Assembly: GCA_020057985.1 (NCBI GenBank) | Contig: JAGVEU010000351.1 | Span: 1 to 14,289 of the forward strand | Direction of reading: 5' to 3' | Length of the DNA stretch: 14,289 bases | Source of the DNA: Calditrichota bacterium | GTDB taxonomy: Bacteria > Electryoneota > RPQS01 | Part shown: positions 8,343 through 14,289 of the stretch, piece after piece | Numbering within the stretch: the first letter of the stretch is position 1 | Layout: each line of letters begins with the position of its first letter | The notes under the pieces: generated by a model | The model's database searches: none | What the model saw: the letters and a program-made list of their open reading frames with translations, nothing else | What the model was told of the DNA's origin: nothing | Made by a program: the position numbers and the translations under genes

Positions 8343-9976
8343 TACCAAGACATATTTGCGTCCTGAATTTCACGCGCATGGGAGACCTCATTCAGAGCAG
8401 CCCTCTGTTGAAGTCCTATCGTATTGCCTATCCGGAGGCTAAGCTCAGTCTGATTGTGCTCGAGCCGTTTCGCGCTGTCGGCGAGCGCCTACCTATGTGC
8501 GATGATGTCATGGGGTTCGATTTGGATCACTTCGAACCACTCTTGAATTCCGCTGGAAGCGACCTGACCGCCGCGTATAAGGTTCTGAGCAATTTCATAC
8601 AAAGAGCCACGGAACGTCCGGTTGATCTGCTCGTGAATTTATCGCATACTCCGTTGTCAGCCACAATCGCTTCGTTGATCGGGGCGAACAGTATGATCGG
8701 TCTCATGCGGACGCCTGATGGTCAGCTTACGGTATCCTCGGAGTGGATCAACTACCTCTTCAGCGTTATGCAGGAACGAAGTCTTAATCCGTTTAATCTC
8801 GCGGAGATCTATCTACGACTTGGACCGGGCACGACCACAACCCCGAGTCTGTCCTTTCATGTAAGTCAGGTAGATCAGCAGGAAGCTCAGCGGCTACTCA
8901 GTTCAGTAACCGTTGATATAAACGTCCCGTATGTTGTCTTACAGCCGGGTGCAAGTTCAGATCAACGGCGCTGGCCGGAATCGAGCTTCGCTGAACTTGC
9001 ATGTCTGTTGAAAAGCAATGGTGTCCAAGTGGTGGTTGTCGGTACGAAAGCGGAGAGTTCTCTGGCAGAGCGCATTGTGCGAATGTCCGCGGGAGCGGCG
9101 GTATCGCTCTGCGGTCGCACTTCTATTGGCTCGCTCAGCGCGATCCTTCTTTCTGCAACGAGGCTCGTCAGCAATGATACGGGCACAATGCACTTGGCGG
9201 CGGCAGTCGGAACACCGACGATTAGTCTCTTTCTCGGACCGGCCTCTGCCAAGGACACAGCGCCTCTGGGCAATGGCCATATTGTCATCGAAACAGATCT
9301 TGAGTGCGCACCTTGTAGCTACAACATGACGTGTGCCAATCCAATATGTCGCGAGCAAGTCAGTGCGGAGGATATCCTACCATTCTGCCTGTACACAGGT
9401 GATGATGTTTTCAATTCTGCGCGCTGCATGAAAGGGGTGCGAGTTTACCAAACGAGTAATGACATCGAACGCTTGCGGCTCAACTCGCTCAATAAACCGC
9501 ATACTGGTTACAGCTCCTCTGTGCTTTCATTCTATCGCTGCTTCTGGGATATGCTGTTGACAGGCGCTGCTGTGGTGGAAGGGACAGCAGAGTGGTATGA
9601 GGGAGAGGATAACTCGTCCTGGATGGAAGGTATCAGTGAGTTGGAACGGATCTTCGACCGTGCTGAGAGACTACTCGCGGAGTTATACACGGAGTCCGCA
9701 AGTATAAACAGGCAGACTGATACCCTGAAGGATTGTCTCAAGCAGCAGATTGTGTGGCAGGAGATGCTTCGCGCCTTCATGCAGAAGTACCCCCAGTTGG
9801 CAGCATTTCCACGATTTCTCCTGGTTAAGGCAGTCACGGCGCGATCTCACAGACTCGAAGATTACCTTGTTGATATGACCGAGACTGTGGATCTCTTTCA
9901 TCACGGTGTGAGTCTGTTAAAGACTTTGTCGGCTAATCTGCAGAACGAAGATCAGCTATATGCCTGCTGTGAATAA
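8339..9976 (+). CDS. Extended GT9 glycosyltransferase with four-cysteine motif (copy 1)
   Basis: A 545-residue GT9-family enzyme. Residues 1 to about 345 form the GT-B fold: FTRMGDLIQSSPLL (11-24) at the N-terminus, PGASSDQRRWP near 202, and the NDTGTMH signature with D280 and H285. Immediately after it, C323, C326, C332 and C337 form C-x2-C-x5-C-x4-C, a likely metal-binding knuckle. Residues about 350-545 are a mainly helical extension absent from LPS heptosyltransferases of about 350 residues. ATG 8339 shares ATGA with the previous stop and has AAGGGGG seven bases upstream, so translation is coupled and strong. The next gene is a paralogue with the same cysteine spacing and a similar extension. 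In the TibC-type GT9 protein heptosyltransferases, four cysteines hold iron, so protein glycosylation, with flagellin as acceptor, is a reasonable but unproven inference. Confidence 0.87.
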   Translation: MIPRHICVLNFTRMGDLIQSSPLLKSYRIAYPEAKLSLIVLEPFRAVGERLPMCDDVMGFDLDHFEPLLNSAGSDLTAAYKVLSNFIQRATERPVDLLVNLSHTPLSATIASLIGANSMIGLMRTPDGQLTVSSEWINYLFSVMQERSLNPFNLAEIYLRLGPGTTTTPSLSFHVSQVDQQEAQRLLSSVTVDINVPYVVLQPGASSDQRRWPESSFAELACLLKSNGVQVVVVGTKAESSLAERIVRMSAGAAVSLCGRTSIGSLSAILLSATRLVSNDTGTMHLAAAVGTPTISLFLGPASAKDTAPLGNGHIVIETDLECAPCSYNMTCANPICREQVSAEDILPFCLYTGDDVFNSARCMKGVRVYQTSNDIERLRLNSLNKPHTGYSSSVLSFYRCFWDMLLTGAAVVEGTAEWYEGEDNSSWMEGISELERIFDRAERLLAELYTESASINRQTDTLKDCLKQQIVWQEMLRAFMQKYPQLAAFPRFLLVKAVTARSHRLEDYLVDMTETVDLFHHGVSLLKTLSANLQNEDQLYACCE

Positions 9977-11600
9977 AGTCCTCGTTCTTTGCCTGACGCG
10001 AATGGGGGACATCATCCAGACAACTCCCTTCCTTCGCCGGCTGAGACAAAAACATCCGGCGGCGGAAATCCATGTTCTGGTTGAGGAGTGTTTTGCGGAA
10101 GTGGCTGAACTTGCGCCGGGAGTTGACCGAATTCACCGCGTCAGACTCGAAGATCTGCTGCCACCACTTGCGGCCGATGGCTCCGGCAATCTGGCTCGTG
10201 CTCTTGGATACTATAATGATGTAATAGGATCTTTGCGAGCAGAGGCGTATGACGAGGTGTGGAACTTAACGCACACGCGCCCCGCAACGCTCTTGAATTT
10301 CCTGCTCGCAGGGGAGCATGGAAAGGGTGTAACACTCGACGAAAACGGCTTTCAACGGGTGAACTCTCCGTGGCTCAGGTACTTTTTTGCAACAAACCAC
10401 GCCCGCCCTTGGTGCCAGTTCAATCTCGCAGACATCTATGCGAACTGCATAGATGATATAGACCCGCTAATCGGTCGCTCCATCGCAGTCCGAGTGGATC
10501 AGAAGCGAGGCCGCTCTAACAGAAAAAGTGACAGCAAACGGATTGCCTTGCACCTTGGAGCCTCCCAGAAGACGAAACAATGGCCGGTAACGAGCTTTCG
10601 AGAGGTCGCAGAAAAGCTGATCCTCCGAAACTGGGAGATTATTCTTGTCGGAGGCCCAAAGGACGTACGACTTGGTGATTCCTTTAATGGTGTTCCGCTC
10701 ATAACGAACCGAATTGGAATGACGTCGCCGCGGGAACTTGCGATAACGCTGTCAGATTGCGACTTGCTTATCACAAATGACTCAGGGCCGATGCATGTCG
10801 CCGCCGCCGTCGGAACACCCGTCATGGCCATTACGGTCGGAAGTGCGCTCGGCAGCGAAACCGCGCCCTACGGCGAAGGTCATATAGTCATCGAGCCGCA
10901 AAGTGCATGCTTTCCATGCTCGCCGAACGGATCATGCGCGAATCCAGTCTGTGCAGCGGACATTTTGCCCGAGACAGTGGCATCGCTTGCAGTCTGGAAA
11001 ATGACTAAGGAAAGGCTGTATAACATATCAGACTTCAGCCGCTGCCGCGTCTACCAAACGACTTTCTCGTCGGATGATGGCATGCTGAGACTGGATCGAA
11101 TCTTTGGAAATACTCCCTTTCTACGAGACGAGTTGAATGACCTGATTCGTCCGATCTGGCTTCAGGTCTTGAATGGTCGCTGCGCAGGGAGTTCAGCGGA
11201 AATTCACGGAGACTTGATAGATAAACGCCTTGTTCTTCATGCGCTGGATCTTGCGGACAAGGTGAAGGCGAGCGCAGAGCATATCGTACGGCTCGCTCAA
11301 GGTCATCCCTCTCCAGTTCGCGCGATTCAGAAACTGGGAAATGAACTCACGGCGCTGGAGAGCGAGCTTGCCGGCTTAATGGGAAGGCACGGCTTGCTAA
11401 AAAGCCTCCATGCATTCACAACGCTCTCAAGGGCAAGCCTTACCGGAGACACGCTGCTCGATCAGGCAAATGAGACTGTCGAGATCTATCGTCAATTGAT
11501 TCAACTCTTGAGTGGTTTGATCACAGTGGAACGGGACGTCTCAATAAACATGACCTATTCAACACATCATCATAAGGTGAAAGATGAAAATTACGCTTAA
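9960..11600 (+). CDS. Extended GT9 glycosyltransferase with four-cysteine motif (copy 2)
   Basis: A 546-residue paralogue of the preceding gene, with LTRMGDIIQTTPFLRRL (12-28) at the N-terminus. HLGASQKTKQWP corresponds to the phosphate-binding stretch, and NDSGPMH carries D274 and H279. C317, C320, C326 and C331 repeat the C-x2-C-x5-C-x4-C spacing exactly. After it comes RCRVYQT, matching VRVYQT at the same place in copy 1, then a helical C-terminal region of about 170 residues. Both copies also share FNLADIY / FNLAEIY in the middle. The pattern suggests an old tandem duplication with strong divergence, perhaps giving two successive or alternative transfer steps. ATG 9960 overlaps the previous gene by 17 bases and has only a weak ribosome site, so it probably depends on coupled translation. 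The donor is unknown; ADP-heptose is the family default only. Confidence 0.87.
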   Translation: MPAVNKVLVLCLTRMGDIIQTTPFLRRLRQKHPAAEIHVLVEECFAEVAELAPGVDRIHRVRLEDLLPPLAADGSGNLARALGYYNDVIGSLRAEAYDEVWNLTHTRPATLLNFLLAGEHGKGVTLDENGFQRVNSPWLRYFFATNHARPWCQFNLADIYANCIDDIDPLIGRSIAVRVDQKRGRSNRKSDSKRIALHLGASQKTKQWPVTSFREVAEKLILRNWEIILVGGPKDVRLGDSFNGVPLITNRIGMTSPRELAITLSDCDLLITNDSGPMHVAAAVGTPVMAITVGSALGSETAPYGEGHIVIEPQSACFPCSPNGSCANPVCAADILPETVASLAVWKMTKERLYNISDFSRCRVYQTTFSSDDGMLRLDRIFGNTPFLRDELNDLIRPIWLQVLNGRCAGSSAEIHGDLIDKRLVLHALDLADKVKASAEHIVRLAQGHPSPVRAIQKLGNELTALESELAGLMGRHGLLKSLHAFTTLSRASLTGDTLLDQANETVEIYRQLIQLLSGLITVERDVSINMTYSTHHHKVKDENYA

Positions 11601-12204
11601 CGGAATGGAACTTTCACGGCGTGCCGAGGGATCACAAACAGTCGGCGACGTCCTTACCGAAGTGCAAGCGGAGATCAAACGAGGCGGAAAGATCGTGACC
11701 GGCGTGTCTCTGGACTCGATACCTTTACCAACGGGCTGGAAGCGACGTGAGACATTGTCCTCACCGGTGTCAAACGTGCAGACCCTCGAACTGTCTGTTG
11801 ATGATCCGTATCGCCTGCTAAATCAGCTCCTCAGTGATACCGAACAAATGGTCCTGACCCTTTCGAAAAGATCAACGGAATTGGCCGGAAAATTTCGTAT
11901 CGGTGACGAGGTTGTGGCCAATAACGATCTCGCTCAGTATCTGGACGATTTGAAACAGTCCTTGACGGGTCTGGATCTTTTGTCCCGTAGCTCAGACGTA
12001 CTGCCACACCCCTCAAGGGGAAATGTGATGGAGGCTGCAAACCAATTGCTGCCCACTCTCGACAGAATCTACAAAGCACAGGCGACCAGCGACTATATAG
12101 CGGTAGCTGATGAGCTTGAGTACGAACTGCCGTTGAATCTCACCGCTTGCAGGAATGTGCTTGTTCAAATGAAATCGTTATCACCTACCACAGAAAGAAG
12201 ATAA
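11584..12204 (+). CDS. Uncharacterised two-domain protein next to flagellin genes
   Basis: I do not recognise a named family with certainty. The 206-residue protein has no signal peptide, membrane segment or obvious catalytic motif. Residues 1 to about 75 look like a small beta-rich unit: MKITLNG, then a helix (VGDVLTEVQAEIKRGG), then strands ending in LELSVDD. This order resembles a ubiquitin-like beta-grasp fold. Residues about 75-200 are mainly helical, with LLNQLLSDTEQMVLTL, then an acidic helix (LAQYLDDLKQSLTGLDLL), a proline-containing break near 138, and a last pair of helices. ATG 11584 overlaps the previous gene by 17 bases and is preceded by AAGGTGA, a fair ribosome site. Placed last in the glycosyltransferase run and just before the flagellin unit, it could be a flagellin-binding adaptor, chaperone or glycosylation helper. 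That is inference from position and fold appearance. Confidence 0.8.
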   Translation: MKITLNGMELSRRAEGSQTVGDVLTEVQAEIKRGGKIVTGVSLDSIPLPTGWKRRETLSSPVSNVQTLELSVDDPYRLLNQLLSDTEQMVLTLSKRSTELAGKFRIGDEVVANNDLAQYLDDLKQSLTGLDLLSRSSDVLPHPSRGNVMEAANQLLPTLDRIYKAQATSDYIAVADELEYELPLNLTACRNVLVQMKSLSPTTERR

Positions 12205-12257
12205 GGGACGGTTCAAGTGCTGTCAAAGAGATTGTTTCTGCTGTTTCTAAGAAAAGC

Positions 12258-12285
12258 TAAAGTTTTGCTTCCTGCCTTCCGATAC
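12258..12285 (+). promoter_or_regulatory. Sigma-28 (FliA)-like flagellar promoter
   Basis: TAAAGTTT at 12258-12265 matches the sigma-28 -35 consensus perfectly. TCCGATAC at 12278-12285 matches six of eight bases of the -10 consensus GCCGATAA. The spacer is 12 bases, one more than the usual 11. It stands 62 bases before the MerR-like gene and drives towards the flagellin, where a class-3 flagellar promoter is expected. No other good promoter is visible between 12205 and 12734. Confidence 0.7.
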
Positions 12286-12321
12286 TACTGATAGATGAAT
12301 TTGTGAACTGTCTTATCGGAA
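12277..12321. promoter_or_regulatory. Inverted repeat overlapping the -10 element, possible operator
   Basis: TTCCGATA at 12277-12284 and TATCGGAA at 12314-12321 are perfect 8-bp inverted copies, 37 bases centre to centre. The left half covers the sigma-28-like -10. The arrangement could be an operator for the MerR-like product of the next gene or for another regulator. It is not a transcript hairpin if transcription starts just after 12285, because the left arm would not be transcribed. Confidence 0.4.
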
Positions 12322-12347
12322 TATCTTAACCACGGGAGCAACTCGTC

Positions 12348-12695
12348 ATGCTGAATAGACGAAACCTAAAGGCGCCAAAAGTCTACTCGATAGGCCAAGT
12401 GAATGCGATTACAGGAATCCCCAAGCCCACCATCCGTTATTGGGAAAGTGAGTTTAGCCAGTTCCTTGAGCCGATTCGAACCACGGGCAACCAGAGACGG
12501 TACGATGACCAAACCATCGCCAGTCTCGAGAAAATCAATTATCTGGTCAAGGTTCAGGGCTACACCATTGACGGTGCGCGTTTCAAACTTGATCTATTGC
12601 AAAAGGTGGAACAGAACGACGTTCCACCGTCCGACCCAATTGCTGAGCTGGCGCGAGCCATGTCGGACTACTTGCTGAAGAAATTGGTCAAATAG
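12348..12695 (+). CDS. MerR-family transcriptional regulator
   Basis: A 115-residue DNA-binding protein. Residues 13-33 form the MerR helix-turn-helix (YSIGQVNAITGIPKPTIRYW). The wing lies at 41-52, ending in GNQRRY, and is followed by the second helical pair with GYTIDGARFKL, typical of the small MerR subgroup that carries T-I-x-G-A-R. The tail is short (about 25 residues) with no ligand-binding domain and no metal-binding cysteines, so it is unlikely to be a metal sensor. ATG 12348 has GGAG about ten bases upstream. It follows a sigma-28-like promoter and lies 39 bases before flagellin with no terminator between, so both are probably co-transcribed. A role in controlling flagellin or its own promoter is plausible; the 8-bp dyad at the promoter is a candidate site. 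Confidence 0.88.
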   Translation: MLNRRNLKAPKVYSIGQVNAITGIPKPTIRYWESEFSQFLEPIRTTGNQRRYDDQTIASLEKINYLVKVQGYTIDGARFKLDLLQKVEQNDVPPSDPIAELARAMSDYLLKKLVK

Positions 12696-12718
12696 CAATT
12701 CACCGCGAACAAATCAAC

Positions 12719-12724
12719 AGGAGA
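12719..12724 (+). promoter_or_regulatory. Ribosome site of flagellin
   Basis: AGGAGA lies ten bases before ATG 12735. It is the best Shine-Dalgarno match in the flagellar half of the window and fits a highly expressed filament protein. Confidence 0.65.
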
Positions 12725-12734
12725 CTCAAAGACA

Positions 12735-13634
12735 ATGAGCACAAGAATCAATCATAATCTGCTCTCATTGGGCGGCCAAAGAGCAATCTGGATGACCCAA
12801 AACGAGCTGGACAAATCCGTTCAACGCCTCTCCAGCGGTCTGCGAATCAACTATGCGTGGGACGACCCGACCGGACTCGGCATTTCCGAGCGACTCAGAT
12901 CTGCTATTAGCGGAATGCAGGAAGCGGAGAAGAATGCCAACTATAGTGTAAACATGCTGCAAACGGCAGAGGGTGCGCTCTCAGTAATTGACGAGAAACT
13001 GGTCAGAATGCGAGCCATTGCCGTACAAGCCTCAAACGGTGTGCTGACCACGATGGATCGTCAAGTGGCGAATGTCGAATTCCAGCAGCTCAAGAGCGAA
13101 GTGGATCGTATCGCAAGAACATCCAACTACAATGGCTTCTTCCTACTGGATGGGTCGCACGCCTCAGACACAATCAACGCCGATACGACGCTCGCGCTTG
13201 GATTCAACTCGGTCTCAACGGCGGCCTCGGCAACAAACATTAAATTCCACATTGGCGAGAACAATGTTGCGGGTCAGGATTATTATTACATTAATCTTGC
13301 CGGAATGACGGTCTCAGCGCTGCAAATCGAGACGCTGGACGTCTCAAACACGGCATCCGCGCAGCAGGCAATGGACAGCCTCCTCAGTGCGATCAGCTCG
13401 AAGGACATCACTCGCACTTTCATCGGCTCGATGGTCGAGCGGTTGCAAAACACGATTCTGAATCTGAAGGTCTCGCAGGAATCGGCGTCGGCATCCGAGT
13501 CTACAATCCGCGACGCAGACTTTGCGGCCGAGATGTCCAATTTCACCCGCGCGCAAATCCTGATGCAAACCGGAGTTTCCATGCTCTCGCAGGCAAACGC
13601 GGTTCCACAGATCGTCGCCCAACTGGTCGGTTAA
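12735..13634 (+). CDS. fliC: Flagellin, short form
   Basis: The 299-residue filament subunit, exported by the flagellar type III system and polymerised outside the cell. Residues 1 to about 140 are the conserved D0/D1 half: STRINHNLLSLGGQRA at the start, VQRLSSGLRIN and a DDPTGLGIS variant of the usual DDAAGLAIS. Residues about 140-215 are a short Ser/Thr/Ala-rich variable part. The remainder is the C-terminal D1/D0 half, with TIRDADFAAEMSNFTRAQILMQ and a SQANAVPQIVAQLV ending. There are no cysteines, as is usual. Two tryptophans in D0/D1 (AIWM and YAWDD) are unusual for flagellin. The variable region is much shorter than in enteric flagellins, so the outer domains are almost absent. Ser and Thr in that region are candidate O-glycosylation sites given the upstream enzymes. 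It is probably expressed from the sigma-28-like promoter before the MerR gene. Confidence 0.97.
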   Translation: MSTRINHNLLSLGGQRAIWMTQNELDKSVQRLSSGLRINYAWDDPTGLGISERLRSAISGMQEAEKNANYSVNMLQTAEGALSVIDEKLVRMRAIAVQASNGVLTTMDRQVANVEFQQLKSEVDRIARTSNYNGFFLLDGSHASDTINADTTLALGFNSVSTAASATNIKFHIGENNVAGQDYYYINLAGMTVSALQIETLDVSNTASAQQAMDSLLSAISSKDITRTFIGSMVERLQNTILNLKVSQESASASESTIRDADFAAEMSNFTRAQILMQTGVSMLSQANAVPQIVAQLVG

Positions 13635-13649
13635 CGATCTTGGAATTCT

Positions 13650-13746
13650 GTAGGGGAGGGTTAAGGTCTTCCGCAACCCTCCCGCTTTCAGCGTTTCAGT
13701 TTTTCGATTCGTGGGGGGGTTGCGGAAGACCTTAACCCTCTCCTAC
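13650..13746 (+). repeat. Nearly perfect 34-bp inverted repeat after flagellin, nested hairpins
   Basis: Arms 13650-13683 and 13713-13746 pair along all 34 positions, 32 Watson-Crick and two G-U in the sense RNA (55/41 and 80/16 of the 13600/13700 series), with a loop of 29 bases. Each arm is also a hairpin by itself. In the left arm GGGAGGGTT (13654-13662) pairs with AACCCTCCC (13675-13683) around 12 bases, and the right arm does the same with two G-U pairs. The left hairpin is followed by a fairly T-rich stretch (13684-13705). It may act as flagellin transcript terminator or stabiliser, or be a small palindromic mobile element. Confidence 0.75.
13654..13705 (+). terminator. Possible terminator of the MerR-flagellin transcript
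   Basis: The nine-base perfect G+C-rich stem at 13654-13683 lies 19 bases after the flagellin stop and is followed by a loose run of T-rich bases ending in five Ts at 13700-13704. The T-tract is not directly next to the stem, so it is a non-standard candidate. The larger inverted repeat would compete with it. Confidence 0.35.
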
Positions 13747-13782
13747 GGTTCTGCAAACATAAATCGTTGCGAACCATTACTA

Positions 13783-13806
13783 GGCAGTACCGTCCTCGGT
13801 GCTGCT
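13783..13806 (+). repeat. Hairpin, 10-bp stem with TCCT loop
   Basis: GGCAGTACCG at 13783-13792 pairs with CGGTGCTGCT at 13797-13806, eight Watson-Crick and two G-U pairs, around a four-base loop. No T-tract follows. Its function is unknown; it may be part of the leader of the downstream chaperone transcript. Confidence 0.4.
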
Positions 13807-13932
13807 CCGCGACCCGATGGAATTCGTGATCGCAACCTACTTTCGGGAAGAACTATAACTCTCTGCAAGTAAAGCGATCAACCTCTGCACAGCATTGAGT
13901 GCCGTAAACGACAGACCAATATCCAAACAACC

Positions 13933-14289
13933 ATGAAGATCGTTCGAGATCTCAAAAACCTCTTTCTGCAACTGATAGACTTGTCGGCGCGTCAACTCGA
14001 TGCGCTTGATCGAGATGCCTTCGACTTGCTTCATAAGCTTGGGGAAAAGAAGGAACAGCTTGTTCAAGACTCTACTGCGAAGTTGGAATCGCTCCGCCGA
14101 CTCGGTTGCGACTTGCAGCTCAATACGCCGTCCAGAGGTGAGCGCCTGACAGATGAAGTGCAGGAATTGACGGATGTGATTCGGCGCTATCAAGCCTGTG
14201 ATAAATACTTGACAGCTCAAGTCACCGCTGCCAAGGACCGAATCTCTCAGAAGCTATCCAAGGTCATCGAGCGAAAAGACGCTGCCGCG
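13933..14289 (+). CDS. FlgN/FliT-like flagellar chaperone, partial at the right edge
   Basis: The first 119 codons of a gene that continues past the window without a stop. The product is almost entirely helical and charged with regular leucines: LKNLFLQLIDLSARQLDALD, then LLHKLGEKKEQLVQ, then ERLTDEVQELTDVIRRY and a last helix with AKDRISQKLSKVIERKD. This pattern of two or three long helices with a central K-E-x-L segment is typical of FlgN/FliT-type export chaperones. Those bind hook-filament junction or cap proteins and keep them ready for the flagellar export gate. It follows flagellin after about 300 bases. No strong ribosome site is seen, and ATG 13933 is the only good start after the in-frame stop at 13870. 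A 127-codon frame on the opposite strand covers the same bases and is judged a shadow. FlgN and FliT cannot be told apart here. Confidence 0.72.
   Translation, partial: MKIVRDLKNLFLQLIDLSARQLDALDRDAFDLLHKLGEKKEQLVQDSTAKLESLRRLGCDLQLNTPSRGERLTDEVQELTDVIRRYQACDKYLTAQVTAAKDRISQKLSKVIERKDAAA

Larger units (their letters stand above)
13635..13932. other. Intergenic region after flagellin with structured repeats
   Basis: Nearly 300 bases without a gene. The first half is taken up by a long inverted repeat and the second by a smaller hairpin, both annotated separately. A loose seven-base inverted pair, GTTGCGA at 13766-13772 and TCGCAAC at 13830-13836, could enclose the smaller hairpin. I find no convincing promoter for the following chaperone gene. 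A sigma-28 search failed on spacing. Confidence 0.5.

Noticed and set aside
13870..13910. Sigma-28 promoter before the chaperone gene (TAAA and GCCGTAAA)
   Set aside because: The two elements are 27 bases apart, far beyond the allowed spacing, and the -10 match is poor.
13837..14220. A 127-codon open frame on the - strand
   Set aside because: It is antisense to the FlgN/FliT-like + strand frame, whose helical heptad-like pattern and flagellar context are convincing. The - strand product has no recognisable features.

Overview
The window reads as a flagellin and flagellin-modification locus from a flagellated bacterium. Base composition looks moderate (about half G+C by eye). All supported genes lie on the + strand and the coding density is high. 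I cannot place the organism from sequence alone. The flagellin, the large glycosyltransferases and the FlgN/FliT-like chaperone fit a Gram-negative-type or uncultured lineage rather than a well-studied genus. No tRNA, rRNA, CRISPR array or transposase gene is visible.

Layout. Positions 1-172 are non-coding and hold two short hairpins. Positions 173-12204 form one tightly coupled run of seven genes whose neighbours all overlap by 4-17 bases. In order they are: a 1310-residue fusion of two GT4-like glycosyltransferases, a GT2 glycosyltransferase and TPR repeats; a GT9 (heptosyltransferase-fold) protein; a DUF115/Maf-like protein; a protein joining a Maf-type N-terminal domain to a CgeB-like glycosyltransferase; two paralogous GT9 proteins with a four-cysteine motif and long helical C-terminal extensions; and an unrecognised 206-residue protein. 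A 143-base gap (12205-12347) carries a good sigma-28 (FliA)-like promoter whose -10 lies in an 8-bp dyad. It is followed by a small MerR-family regulator and a short flagellin (12735-13634). After the flagellin comes a nearly perfect 34-bp inverted repeat with nested hairpins. Last is the start of a FlgN/FliT-like chaperone that runs off the window.

Working model (inference). The glycosyltransferases and the Maf-like protein decorate flagellin, the MerR-like protein adjusts flagellin expression from a sigma-28 promoter, and the last gene helps export or hook-filament assembly. Points of most interest are the relic gene junction inside the 1310-residue fusion, the domain swap between the two Maf-type genes, the paired four-cysteine GT9 enzymes next to a flagellin, the uncharacterised 206-residue protein, and the foldable repeat after flagellin, whose two non-Watson-Crick positions are both G-U compatible in the sense RNA.
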